Positions 18,725 to 28,214 are shown, counted from the first letter of the stretch. The stretch: 64,000 nt of DNA from Gemmatimonadaceae bacterium (GCA_016742275.1 JACVCD010000001.1:62001-126000), one strand, 5' to 3'. Notes: generated by a model not told the origin, from the letters alone. Made by a program: numbers and translations.

Positions 18725-19744
18725 ATGCCCTCGAAGAAGAAATCCGACCAGCAGGTGGCCGTGAAACCTGAAAACACCGCGGCGCTGAACCGCGAACTGC
18801 TGTACTCCATGCTCATGCAGCGTCGCTTTGAAGAGCGCTGCGCTGAGATGTATGCCATTGGCCGTATTGGTGGATTCTGCCACCTCTACATCGGACAGGA
18901 AGCCGTTTCCACCGGCATCATTTCCCTGCTCCGCCCCGACGACTACATCATCACGACCTACCGTGATCATGGGCAGGCGCTCGCGCGTGGTATGACGCCG
19001 CGTGCGGTCATGTCCGAGCTCTTTGGCCGCCAGGATGGCTGCGCCAAGGGCAAGGGCGGGTCCATGCACATGTTCGACAAGCAGCTCGGCTTCCTTGGCG
19101 GACATGGTATCGTCGGCGGACATGTGCCGATTGCCGCTGGAGTCGGCTTCGCCATCCGCTATCGCGGTGGCGATCAGGTCATCGCCTGCTTCATGGGTGA
19201 GTCGGTGGTGAACACGGGTGCCTTCCACGAAGCGCTCAACATGGCCGCGCTCTGGAAGCTGCCCTGCGTGTTCATCATCGAAAACAATCGCTACGGCATG
19301 GGCACCGCACTCGAGCGTGCGTCGTCCATTCACGACATCTACAAGCGCGGCGCCTCGTACGACATGCCGCGCGAAGTCGTCGATGGACAGGATGTGCTCG
19401 CGGTGCGCAAGGCGACGGCCGAAGCCATTGAGCGCGCGCGGAAGGAAAGCATGCCCACGCTGCTCGAAATCCGCACCTACCGCTTCATGGGGCACTCCAT
19501 GTCGGACGCGGTGAGCGGCACGTATCGCACCAAGGAAGAACTCGAACAGTATCTCAAGCGCGACCCCATCGTGCTGCATCGTCAGCGCATGGAAGAAGCC
19601 GGCGAGATCTCGGCAGCCGAAGTCACGGCCATGGACGAAGAGATCAAGAAGATCGTGCAGGACAGCATCGACTTTGCGGAAGCGAGCCCGGAGTTGCCAC
19701 TCGAGGCGCTCATGGAAGACATCCTCGTCGAAACCACGAGCTGA
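18725..19744 (+). CDS. pdhA: Pyruvate dehydrogenase E1 component, alpha subunit
   Basis: This is the thiamine-diphosphate subunit that decarboxylates pyruvate (or a related 2-oxoacid) and pairs with the E1 beta subunit that follows. At 339 residues it matches the alpha2beta2 type. Visible are TTYRDHGQALARG, the GGSMHMFD segment, and IIENNRYGMGTALERASSIHDIYKRGASY with its phosphorylation-loop-like region. Oddity: the ThDP/Mg motif, usually GDGxxNxGxFHEALN, reads GESVVNTGAFHEALN, so the metal-binding Asp is Glu and the following Gly is Ser. The rest is conserved. It lies 13 bp upstream of pdhB. Confidence 0.94.
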   Translation: MPSKKKSDQQVAVKPENTAALNRELLYSMLMQRRFEERCAEMYAIGRIGGFCHLYIGQEAVSTGIISLLRPDDYIITTYRDHGQALARGMTPRAVMSELFGRQDGCAKGKGGSMHMFDKQLGFLGGHGIVGGHVPIAAGVGFAIRYRGGDQVIACFMGESVVNTGAFHEALNMAALWKLPCVFIIENNRYGMGTALERASSIHDIYKRGASYDMPREVVDGQDVLAVRKATAEAIERARKESMPTLLEIRTYRFMGHSMSDAVSGTYRTKEELEQYLKRDPIVLHRQRMEEAGEISAAEVTAMDEEIKKIVQDSIDFAEASPELPLEALMEDILVETTS

Positions 19745-19757
19745 GGCGCGCACCGAC

Positions 19758-20738
19758 ATGGCCATCATTACGTATCGTGACGCGCTGAATCAGGCGCTCC
19801 GTGAAGAGATGCACCGCGACGATCGCGTCTTCCTGATGGGTGAGGAAGTCGCCGTCTATCAGGGCGCCTACAAGGTGTCCAAGGGATTGCTGCAGGAGTT
19901 CGGCGAAATGCGCGTGGTCGACACGCCCATCACCGAACTCGGATTTGCCGGTGTGGGTGTTGGTGCGGCAATGGCGGGACTGCGTCCCATCATCGAATTC
20001 ATGACCTGGAACTTTGCGCTGCTCGCGCTCGACCAGGTGGTGAACGCCGCCGCCAAGATGCTGTACATGTCGGGCGGTCAGTTCCCGATGCCGATGGTGT
20101 TCCGCGGCCCCAATGGATCGGCACTGCAACTTGGTGCACAGCACTCACAGGCGTGGGAGTCGTGGCTTGCCCACATCCCGGGTCTCAAGGTCGTTGCGCC
20201 GGGCACGCCGTATGACGCCAAGGGTCTGCTCAAGGCGGCCATCCGCGATGACAACCCGGTGTGCTTCCTCGAAGGCGAAATGCTGTACAACACCAAGGGT
20301 GAAGTGCCCGAGGAGGAGTACATCATTCCGCTCGGCAAGGCCGATCTCAAGCGCGAGGGCGAACACGTTTCGCTCATCACGCATGGCAAGATGGTGCTGG
20401 TGGCCATGCAGGCCGCCGACCAGATGGCCAAGGAAGGCATTACGTGTGACGTCGTCGATCTTCGCACCATTCGCCCGATGGACATCGACGCCATCACGGC
20501 GTCGGTGAAGAAGACATCGCGCTGCGTGGTCGTGGAAGAAGGCTGGGAAGTGTGCGGTGTGGGCGCGCAAGTCGTGGACTACGTGCAGCGCCACTGCTTC
20601 GACTACCTCGACGCGCCGGTACTGCGCGTGCATCAGGCGGATGCGCCGATGCCGTACACGAAGAGTCTCGAAAAGGCCGCCAAGCCGGATCTGCCGAAGA
20701 CGATCGCGGCAATCCGTCAGGTCCTCTACCTCGACTGA
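19758..20738 (+). CDS. pdhB: Pyruvate dehydrogenase E1 component, beta subunit
   Basis: This is the partner of PdhA; it completes the ThDP active site and binds the E2 core. The 326-residue protein begins MAIITYRDALNQALREEMHRDDRVFLMGEEVAVYQGAYKVSKGLL. It contains the family segments DTPITELGFAGVGVGAAMAGLRPI and LRTIRPMD. I start at the ATG at 19758; the track ORF begins 28 codons earlier within pdhA. The gene lies between pdhA and pdhC with 13- and 10-bp gaps, so one transcript is likely. Confidence 0.95.
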   Translation: MAIITYRDALNQALREEMHRDDRVFLMGEEVAVYQGAYKVSKGLLQEFGEMRVVDTPITELGFAGVGVGAAMAGLRPIIEFMTWNFALLALDQVVNAAAKMLYMSGGQFPMPMVFRGPNGSALQLGAQHSQAWESWLAHIPGLKVVAPGTPYDAKGLLKAAIRDDNPVCFLEGEMLYNTKGEVPEEEYIIPLGKADLKREGEHVSLITHGKMVLVAMQAADQMAKEGITCDVVDLRTIRPMDIDAITASVKKTSRCVVVEEGWEVCGVGAQVVDYVQRHCFDYLDAPVLRVHQADAPMPYTKSLEKAAKPDLPKTIAAIRQVLYLD

Positions 20739-20748
20739 CCCACCGACC

Positions 20749-22068
20749 ATGGCAACCAAAGTGATGATGGAAGCGCTCTCTCCGACAATGGAGGAAGGGC
20801 GCCTGGTGAAGTGGGTGAAGAACGTGGGTGATGCCGTGAAGAGCGGCGACACGATTGCCGAAGTCGAAACCGACAAGGCCATCATGGAGCTCGTGGCGCG
20901 TGGTGATGGTGTGCTGCGCGCGCAGTTCATCACCGAGGGCACCACGGGGCCGATTGGTCAGATCATCGGTGTGATTGCTGCGGCTGATGAAGACATCTCG
21001 GGCATCGGTGGAGGCTCGGCGCCGGCCGCGGCGGCTCCCACCGCGGCTCCTGCTGCGACGTCGGAAGCTCCGGCACCTGCGGCGGTCTCCGCGAACAGCG
21101 CACACGGAGCCGCTGAGGGAACAGGAGCCGCAGAGGCGACCGCTGGTGCTACGCGTTCCTCGCCGCTCGCGCGCAAGCTCGCGGCGGAGAAGGGTCTCAG
21201 CCTTTCAAGCATTCAGGGCAGTGGTCCTGGCGGTCGCATCATCAAGCGCGACATTGATGCCGCCTCCTCTGCGACTCCTGCAGCCTCTGCTGCTCCGCGC
21301 GCGCAGTCGGACGCCCCCGCCGCACCGAGCGCCCCGAGCAGTGCCACCAAGCCTACCTCTGTGGCTCCCGCCATTCAGATCGACGGCGAGTACAAGGACA
21401 TCACCCTCACCCAGATGCGCAAGACGATTGCGCGTCGCCTCGGTGAGTCGATCGGCCCCATCCCCACATTCTTCCTCACGTCGGAAATCGACATGACGAA
21501 CGTGGGCAAGCTGCGCGAGCAGATGACGGCCGCCGGTGACCAGTTCAAGGTGTCGGTCAACGACATCATCCTGAAGGCCGTAGCCATCGCGCTCACGCGT
21601 CATCCGGAAGTGAACGCGCACTGGATGGGCGATCATATCCGCTACTTCAGTGCGGCCCACATCGGTATGGCCGTGGCCACCGATGATGGTCTCATCGTAC
21701 CGGTCATTCGTGACGCACATCTCAAGGGACTTGGCGCCATCGGCAAGGAAGCACGCGAACTCGCCAAGCGGGCCCGCGAACGCAAGCTGCAGCCGGCCGA
21801 GTTCACCGGTGGCACATTCAGCGTGTCCAATTTGGGCATGTTCGGCATCGATCAGTTCACCGCCATCATCAACCCGCCCGAGGCCGCAATCCTCGCGGTC
21901 GGTGCGACGGAAACCAAGCCGGTGTGGGAGAATGGTCAGTTCGTCCCACGTCAGCGTATGCGGGTAACCATGAGCTGTGACCATCGCATCATTGACGGTG
22001 CCGTTGGAGCACGGTTCCTTCAGACATTCAAGCAACTGCTCGAAAGTCCGCTCATGATGTTGTTCTGA
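20749..22068 (+). CDS. pdhC: Dihydrolipoamide acetyltransferase (pyruvate dehydrogenase E2)
   Basis: This is the E2 core: it accepts the acetyl group on its lipoyl arm and transfers it to CoA. The 439-residue protein has one lipoyl domain (residues 1-80, lysine in EVETDKAIMEL). An Ala/Pro-rich linker, an E3/E1-binding domain (about 137-175, SPLARKLAAEKGLSLSSIQGSGPGGRIIKRDI) and a second Ala/Pro linker follow. The catalytic domain carries the active-site motif SCDHRIIDGAVGARFL. I start at ATG 20749; the track ORF is 64 codons too long. The E3 gene (lpdA) is 6 kb away, beyond two lipoprotein genes. Confidence 0.95.
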   Translation: MATKVMMEALSPTMEEGRLVKWVKNVGDAVKSGDTIAEVETDKAIMELVARGDGVLRAQFITEGTTGPIGQIIGVIAAADEDISGIGGGSAPAAAAPTAAPAATSEAPAPAAVSANSAHGAAEGTGAAEATAGATRSSPLARKLAAEKGLSLSSIQGSGPGGRIIKRDIDAASSATPAASAAPRAQSDAPAAPSAPSSATKPTSVAPAIQIDGEYKDITLTQMRKTIARRLGESIGPIPTFFLTSEIDMTNVGKLREQMTAAGDQFKVSVNDIILKAVAIALTRHPEVNAHWMGDHIRYFSAAHIGMAVATDDGLIVPVIRDAHLKGLGAIGKEARELAKRARERKLQPAEFTGGTFSVSNLGMFGIDQFTAIINPPEAAILAVGATETKPVWENGQFVPRQRMRVTMSCDHRIIDGAVGARFLQTFKQLLESPLMMLF

Positions 22069-22107
22069 TGCGGCCGACCGGGCATCTGATGCCCTCGTGA
22101 GGCCCGC

Positions 22108-24381
22108 ATGATTCACACAACGCTCCGATTCGTGGCTGCACTGCGCACGATCGGAGCGTTGTGTGTTTTGGTCCTGTGCCTGGGCAGTTGTCGCGATGAA
22201 CCCACCAAGGTGGAGGAAGGGCGTGCGCAATTCACCGTGGCAATCGCCGGATTGCCGACCGGTGTTGATGGCGATGTGCGCATTACCGGTCCTGGCGGAT
22301 ATGCACGAACCATTGGCACCACACAGGTACTCGGCGATCTGCTGCCCGGCCGATATCAGCTGCGCGCCAACGATGTGCGATTGAATGGCTTCACGTGGAG
22401 CGGCGCTCCTGCGTCACTCGAAGCAACTTTTGCTGCCGGCGACACGGTCTTCGCAGGCGTCGTCTACACCATCGCCACCGGTGCCCTCCGCATCACCATT
22501 AACGGCCTGCCAAGTGGTGCGGCAGGATCGGTGCGCATTGTCGGTCCCGGCGGAGTGGCGCGCACCGCAACAAACACGGTGACGTTTGGTGATCTGCCGC
22601 CCGGTGAGTATCTGGTCACGACTGACTCGGTCAACACGGGTGGCACGGGATGGCGTGGCTCCAATCCGATTGTCGTGCAGGTGCCGGCATCCTTGTCGCC
22701 GGCCGCCGTGCAAATCACCTACCGCAACGTCACCGGCGTGTTCGCGTTCGTGGCGGCCAATGTGCCAAGCGACGCGGTTCCCACCGCTCGTGTGCAAGGC
22801 CCCTTGCTGTTTGATCGCACCGTGCGCAGCGGCGACGTGCTGCGAGTGCCGGTCGGGAGTTATGTCGTCACACCACTCCCTGCATTTCGACAGTTGACCG
22901 TGTTGCCACGATTGTTCGTGCCCGTGGTACGGTCGGTTACGCGTGCGATCGGCGATCAACTCGCCGACTCCATCGTCGTACCGTATGCCGCCAGTGCGGC
23001 ACCGGTCAACGTGATCCTCGACAATGTGGTCGTCACACAGGCCGTTCAACGCAGCGACAATGGCATCCCCCTGGTGGCGGGTCGCGAAGCACTACTGCGC
23101 GCGTTCGTTATTGCAGATCGCGAGGGAGTGACACCACCGCGAGGCGTCGTGCGCCTCTACGAAGGCGCCAATCAGATCGGCACCTTGCAACTCACGCCCC
23201 CCACTGGGCCTCTACCGTTGGTGACGCGTGAGGACATGGACAGCGCGGCCTACACTACGCGATTGGCCCCCGATCTCATTCGCAATTCACTTCGGTTGGT
23301 TGTCGACATCGACCCCGACAGCACGATTGGTGAACCCCAACGCGGTGACAATGTGTGGCCCACTGGGGGAGTGGCACGTGCGCTCACCACCACCAGCGTA
23401 CCAACGTTCACGGTACGATTCGTACCCATCGTGATTGGCGGACAAATGGGAACCGTCACGGAGGCGAGGCAGAATGCCATGCTGGCTGCGGCACGCGCAC
23501 TCTGGCCACTCGCACAGGTGGAGTCTGAAGTGCGAGCGCCATTCATTTCCTCGGTGTCGGCGCTCACGCCCACCGATGCTAATGCATCATGGACGACGGT
23601 GCTCAACGAACTGCGCGCGCTACGTGTTGCCGATGGTGCACCGAATTCAGTGCACTACTACGGCGTCGTACGAGTACCCTACGACAGCGGACTCTTTGGA
23701 CTTGGTCTCATCGGCAGCCCCACAGCCATTGGATGGGACCGTGAAAATGCACCGGCAATCGCCGCGCATGAATGGGGGCACAACTTCGGCCGCGTGCACA
23801 CGCCATGCGGTGACCCACCTTCACCTGACCCATCATATCCAATCCTCGGCGGCTTTACTGCCAGCATCGGATGGGATGTGCGAAGCAATCGCATCATGCC
23901 TCCGACAACACCGGATGTCATGGGCTACTGTGCGAACCCATGGGTCTCGGAGTTCAGCTACACGAAGGCCCTGGCCTTTCGGCAGGCGAATGCGTCGACA
24001 CGTCTCACCGCTCTACGTGCTCGATCACGCGCTGAACCAACCGACACCTCCGAGTCCGACGCCCTCTTGGTGTGGGGGCGCGTACAGAATGGCCGGCTGA
24101 TTCTGGAACCGGTCAGGCCAATGCGTTCGTATGTCGCGACTATCGAGACCGCATCAGAACGTGCAACAGCAAGTGAGATGCACGCGGCAACGCATATCGT
24201 CGAGTTGCTCGACGCATCAGGCACCGTGTTGTACCGCACGACGACCGCAACTGATGCCGTCGACCACGTGCGAGACACTCACGTCTTTGCACTGGCGGTA
24301 CCGAGAACGATCGGCGCTGTTGCCATTCGAGTGAGTGATATCCGCAGTCCCCTGATCGCGGTGCAACGACTATTGCCCTGA
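22108..24381 (+). CDS. Metzincin-like zinc metalloprotease lipoprotein (shorter paralogue)
   Basis: A 757-residue predicted lipoprotein with signal and lipobox LCLGSC. Two to three repeats of about 85 residues follow (FTVAIAGLPTGVDGDVRITGPGGYART..., ITINGLPSGAAGSVRIVGPGGVART...). A CARDB-like beta region (VVVTQAVQRSDNGIPLVAGREALLRAFV) precedes the catalytic part with AAHEWGHNFGRVHTPC, the extended HExxHxxGxxH zinc motif, and a DVMGYC Met-turn. It is therefore probably an active, cell-surface metalloendopeptidase; the substrate is unknown. A close paralogue follows. A 16-bp perfect hairpin lies within its first 20 codons. It and its paralogue separate pdhC from lpdA. Confidence 0.8.
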   Translation: MIHTTLRFVAALRTIGALCVLVLCLGSCRDEPTKVEEGRAQFTVAIAGLPTGVDGDVRITGPGGYARTIGTTQVLGDLLPGRYQLRANDVRLNGFTWSGAPASLEATFAAGDTVFAGVVYTIATGALRITINGLPSGAAGSVRIVGPGGVARTATNTVTFGDLPPGEYLVTTDSVNTGGTGWRGSNPIVVQVPASLSPAAVQITYRNVTGVFAFVAANVPSDAVPTARVQGPLLFDRTVRSGDVLRVPVGSYVVTPLPAFRQLTVLPRLFVPVVRSVTRAIGDQLADSIVVPYAASAAPVNVILDNVVVTQAVQRSDNGIPLVAGREALLRAFVIADREGVTPPRGVVRLYEGANQIGTLQLTPPTGPLPLVTREDMDSAAYTTRLAPDLIRNSLRLVVDIDPDSTIGEPQRGDNVWPTGGVARALTTTSVPTFTVRFVPIVIGGQMGTVTEARQNAMLAAARALWPLAQVESEVRAPFISSVSALTPTDANASWTTVLNELRALRVADGAPNSVHYYGVVRVPYDSGLFGLGLIGSPTAIGWDRENAPAIAAHEWGHNFGRVHTPCGDPPSPDPSYPILGGFTASIGWDVRSNRIMPPTTPDVMGYCANPWVSEFSYTKALAFRQANASTRLTALRARSRAEPTDTSESDALLVWGRVQNGRLILEPVRPMRSYVATIETASERATASEMHAATHIVELLDASGTVLYRTTTATDAVDHVRDTHVFALAVPRTIGAVAIRVSDIRSPLIAVQRLLP
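22114..22165. promoter_or_regulatory. Strong hairpin at the 5' end of the metalloprotease gene
   Basis: A perfect 16-bp inverted repeat (CACACAACGCTCCGAT / ATCGGAGCGTTGTGTG) with a 20-nt loop starts 3 nt after the ATG at 22108 and is followed by TTTTGG. It lies inside signal-peptide codons and about 45 bp after the pdhC stop. It may terminate or attenuate transcription from the pdh genes; that role is inference. Confidence 0.7.
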
Positions 24382-24474
24382 GCGTGACAGTGGTCACCGT
24401 GTGTTCATGAGCTGGCCGTCACCTGCTGCTGGGCTCAGTCGTCTTTTCGGCGAACCTGCGCCCAGACGCCGACT

Positions 24475-27400
24475 ATGCCTCAGCACCGCCACGCCCTTAT
24501 TGCCGTATTCGCTGCCCTGACCCTTGCCGCCTGCGGTGGTGGTGACGGCGGTTCAGCACCTCCTACGGCTCCGCCGGTTGTTCCTCCGCCGGCGCAAAAC
24601 CCAGTGCCTCCCGGTTTTCTGGCCGTGAGCGCGGCGGGACTTCCGGAAGGCGTGGCGCTTTCCGTTTCCGCGACCGGTCCACTGCCGGGAAGCAGTTTTC
24701 AGCGTTCGGCATCGGCAGCCGTCACCTGGACCGATGTTCCGTCGGGCCGCTACACAATCGCCGTCGCAGCCGTCCGTGGTCCCAATGGGCGATTTGTCGG
24801 CGCACCGCAAAGCTTCGAAGTGGATGTCCCTGCCGGTGGCCCGGTCAGTCCGGCCGTGGCGACGTACCGACCGGCTCCTTCCTCGCTCATTGTCGAAAGT
24901 GTCGGTCTTCCCAATGATGCGCCGAGCGCATTGGCGGTCACCCCGCCCAATGGCGTAGCCACACCCGCAACATCCGGCGCTACGCTCACATCGCAGCAGG
25001 CGGCAAGCGGCGCGAACACGCCGGACAGCTGGCGCGTGACAGCGGCTCCCGTTGTGCATCAGGGTGCGCGCTATACGCCGCAGCGAAGCAGCCTGGACAC
25101 CATCGTCCTCTTCGGTGACACCGCCCGCGTTCGCATGACCTATGACATCGCCACCGGATCGGTGGCCGTCGTAGTGAGTGGACTGCCCACGGGTATGGCA
25201 GGTGCAGTACGACTGCTCCGTGGCGATTCACTGATGCAGACGCTGACCAGCACGACCACCGTGACTGGCCTCGAGCCGGGGAGCTATCGCTTGATTGCAC
25301 AGTCTGTCGTGCAGCAGGGCATCACCTATCGCGCGGCATCAGACACACAGGCAGTGCAAGTCACTGCCTCATTGATTGCCGCACCGGCCACTGTGCAGTA
25401 CGCAGCGCAAATCGGCCGCCTCACTCTTACAGTGAATGGGCTGCCAACAGGCGTGCCTGCCGCACTGCAGTTGTCGGGCAATGGTGTGCAACGCACACTC
25501 ACAGGCAATGCCACGATCGATTCGCTTCCGGAAGGCACATATCAACTGAGCGCGTCGGGCATCATCACCAACGGTGACCGCTATGGCCCGTCACCTCTGA
25601 CCCAGAGTGTGCGCATCACCACCGGTACGCTCTCCGCTGCCGCCGTCTCGTATTCGTTGCTGCCAACAGTGGTCGATATCCCTGTCAGCGGCTTGCCGAG
25701 CAATGTGCAGGCCAGTGTCACGGTGATCGGGCCCGATGGCGAGAGCTATACCGTGACGGAGTCGCGTCGCGTGTATCCCGCGCGCGCTGGACGTTGGCGT
25801 CTGTCGGCGTCAGCGGTCACGCATTCGAGTGGATCGTATACGCCAACGCCGGTAGGCCGCGATACGACCGTCACGGCCGGTGATACGCTGCGCCTGCCCG
25901 TGCAGTACACCCTCACCACGGGTTCTCTCGCCGTCGCCGTACTCGGCTTGCCGGGTGGTGCATCGGCGGCCGTGAATGTCAGTGGTCCGGCTGGATTCTC
26001 CCGCGCACTTACCGGCACGTCGACATTGACGGCACTCACACCGGGCCAGTACACGGTGACCGCCGCCACGGTGACCAGTGGCAATGCGACGTATCTCGCC
26101 ACGCCGTCCAGTCAGACCGTCACGGTGTCTGCCGGTGTGACTGCGGCACCAGCCACAGTGAGCTACTCGGTTGGAACCGGCTCCATTGTCCTCATCGCCA
26201 GCGGCGTCCCCAATGGCAGCTCGCCGTCCTTTGTGCTGACGAGCAGTGGACAGTCCACACGTACCGTGAATGGCACCAGCACGGTGACCGGACTTGCCGC
26301 CGGTAGCTGGACGGTCACCCCGCAAAGCATCGCAACGAGCGGTGGCACCTTCACTGCAACACCCGCATCCAGCGTGGTCAGTGTGACGGTCGGTGGTCAG
26401 ACCACGGCAAGCTTCACCTACGCCTCGTCCGGCGGCGGTGGTGGTGGTGGTGGCGGCGGCGGCGGCGGCGCGAGTGGCCCCAACTATCGCATCGCTCACG
26501 TCTACCTCACGCAGTCGGTGCAGCGTCTCGATGGATCCGTGCCCCTCGTCGCCAACCGCGATGCACTGCTTCGCGTGTTCGTGCTGGCCGAACAGGCCAA
26601 TAGCGCGCGCCCCGATGTTCGTGTGCGTCTCTACGACGGAGCGGCACTGGTCCAGACCACCACAGTGTCCGCACCGGAAGCCAGCGTACGGACCAGCCTC
26701 GCCGAAGGCACACTTGGTTCCACGTGGAACGTGAGTGTCCCAGCCATGCACATGCGGACCTCCCTACGTGTGCAGGTGGAGCTCGATCCCACACAGGCAG
26801 TACCAGACAGCAATCGGACCGACAATCAGTGGCCCAGCTCGGGCACGCAGGCCATCAGCGTAAACAACGTGCCCACGTTCAACCTGCGTTTCGTTCCTGT
26901 CATTACGGGCGCGCTGACCGGAAACGTGTCCACGCTGAACAAGGAGCAGTACCTCGTCAGCACGCGTCGCATGTTCCCGCTGCGCGATGTCGTGAGCGAC
27001 GTCCGAGCACCCTTCACATCGAGCGCCACTGAACTCCAGAGCGGTGATGGCAATGGTCAGTGGCTCACGGTACTGAGCGAAATCAACGCCCTGCGCGCCA
27101 CCGATGGCGCCCCGTCGACGACGCACTACTACGGCGTGGTGAAGGTGGCCTACAACAGCGGCATTGCGGGCTATGGCTATCAGCCGGGTCGCACGGCCAT
27201 TGGCTGGGATCACCTGCCGAGTGGCGACAACGTGGCCGCCCACGAATGGGGCCACAACTTCTCACGCCCGCACGCGCCGTGTGGTGTGAGCGGCGATCCA
27301 TTGTACCCGTACGCCGGCGGCATCATCGGGCAGTGGGGATGGAACAGCGGCACCGGGGCGTTGGTGTCCTCGAGCGCCACGGACATCATGAGCTATTGCA

Positions 27401-28044
27401 GCAACAACTGGGTCAGTGACTACACCTGGAACGCCGTCATGCAGCATCGTGCAGGCACCGGCATCTCTACTTCTGCGCTCAATGCAGGCGAGAGCACGGG
27501 TGAGGGTCTGCTGGTCTGGGGGCATGTGCGTGGCGGCCAGATCGTTCTCGAACCCGCGTTCCGCGTGCAGGCGCCAGCAACCCGCACGGTATCCGGTGCT
27601 ACGCACCGCCTGGAACTGCTCGACACCGACGGTGCGTCCCTACTCAGCGCACCACTCGAGGCACCAGTGGTTGATCATGCCCCTGGTGGCGATGAACGTC
27701 AGTTTGCCGTGGTCGTACCGTGGTCTGAAGCGCTCGAGCAGCGACTGGCCGCCGTTCGCGTGCAGGACATCCGTGTCCCCACACGCAGCACCATCCGACG
27801 CTCACCGCGGTTTGCCGCCTTGACCCAGGGCGCCGCCGTGGCACCCTCGGCCGCCCTTGAAGTGGTTGGCACCCGAGCCACCGTGCGTTGGTCTGCTAGC
27901 GAGGCCAGCATGGCCATGGTAACCGATGCTACGACGGGCCAGCTCATGGGCTTTGTCCGACGTGCCGGTGACGCCGTGGTCACCGGAGGTCGTGCGGTTC
28001 GCGTTCAGCTCTCCGACGGCGTTCGTACGCGCGACCTCCGCTGA
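24475..28044 (+). CDS. Large metzincin-like metalloprotease lipoprotein with seven repeat domains
   Basis: A 1189-residue lipoprotein (lipobox LAAC) paralogous to the preceding gene. Residues about 40-640 hold roughly seven repeats of about 85 residues with the pattern GSLxVxVxGLP...V.GP.G..R.LTGTSTLT.L.PG.YTV.A. A 13-Gly linker then leads to YRIAHVYLTQSVQRLDGSVPLVANRDALLRVFVLAE. The catalytic motif AAHEWGHNFSRPHAPC and the Met-turn DIMSYCSNNWVSDYTW follow. In the zinc motif the usual Gly is Ser (HExxHxxSxxH), yet all three zinc ligands are kept. The C-terminal roughly 200 residues look like beta-sandwich. Role: surface or secreted proteolysis; substrate unknown. Confidence 0.8.
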   Translation: MPQHRHALIAVFAALTLAACGGGDGGSAPPTAPPVVPPPAQNPVPPGFLAVSAAGLPEGVALSVSATGPLPGSSFQRSASAAVTWTDVPSGRYTIAVAAVRGPNGRFVGAPQSFEVDVPAGGPVSPAVATYRPAPSSLIVESVGLPNDAPSALAVTPPNGVATPATSGATLTSQQAASGANTPDSWRVTAAPVVHQGARYTPQRSSLDTIVLFGDTARVRMTYDIATGSVAVVVSGLPTGMAGAVRLLRGDSLMQTLTSTTTVTGLEPGSYRLIAQSVVQQGITYRAASDTQAVQVTASLIAAPATVQYAAQIGRLTLTVNGLPTGVPAALQLSGNGVQRTLTGNATIDSLPEGTYQLSASGIITNGDRYGPSPLTQSVRITTGTLSAAAVSYSLLPTVVDIPVSGLPSNVQASVTVIGPDGESYTVTESRRVYPARAGRWRLSASAVTHSSGSYTPTPVGRDTTVTAGDTLRLPVQYTLTTGSLAVAVLGLPGGASAAVNVSGPAGFSRALTGTSTLTALTPGQYTVTAATVTSGNATYLATPSSQTVTVSAGVTAAPATVSYSVGTGSIVLIASGVPNGSSPSFVLTSSGQSTRTVNGTSTVTGLAAGSWTVTPQSIATSGGTFTATPASSVVSVTVGGQTTASFTYASSGGGGGGGGGGGGGASGPNYRIAHVYLTQSVQRLDGSVPLVANRDALLRVFVLAEQANSARPDVRVRLYDGAALVQTTTVSAPEASVRTSLAEGTLGSTWNVSVPAMHMRTSLRVQVELDPTQAVPDSNRTDNQWPSSGTQAISVNNVPTFNLRFVPVITGALTGNVSTLNKEQYLVSTRRMFPLRDVVSDVRAPFTSSATELQSGDGNGQWLTVLSEINALRATDGAPSTTHYYGVVKVAYNSGIAGYGYQPGRTAIGWDHLPSGDNVAAHEWGHNFSRPHAPCGVSGDPLYPYAGGIIGQWGWNSGTGALVSSSATDIMSYCSNNWVSDYTWNAVMQHRAGTGISTSALNAGESTGEGLLVWGHVRGGQIVLEPAFRVQAPATRTVSGATHRLELLDTDGASLLSAPLEAPVVDHAPGGDERQFAVVVPWSEALEQRLAAVRVQDIRVPTRSTIRRSPRFAALTQGAAVAPSAALEVVGTRATVRWSASEASMAMVTDATTGQLMGFVRRAGDAVVTGGRAVRVQLSDGVRTRDLR

Positions 28045-28056
28045 GATCGCGACACC

Positions 28057-28137
28057 ACTCAATACCCGGCACTCAAACTCACAAGCCGGAACCGATCAGT
28101 TTCGAGTTATGGGTTCAGGTGCCGGGTTCTGAGTTTT
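28057..28137. repeat. Imperfect inverted array of about 7-bp units
   Basis: Downstream of the large metalloprotease gene, ACTCAAT, ACCCGGC, ACTCAAA and CTCACAA follow each other at exactly 7-bp spacing. The complement-like units GAGTTAT, GTGCCGG and GAGTTTT appear in the right half. ACCCGGCAC (28064-28072) pairs perfectly with GTGCCGGGT (28119-28127). It may act as a terminator before lpdA. Confidence 0.5.
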
Positions 28138-28214
28138 CGTCAGGCTCCTGAGTTCGATTCGGAGTGCGTGGTGACTAGATTCCGGGGTCCCCTTCACCGC
28201 TTTCCCGGAAAGTC

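Noticed and set aside
18539-19768. 409-residue ORF antisense to lipA and pdhA
   Set aside because: Shadow of two well-identified genes, with Arg/His-rich low-information sequence.
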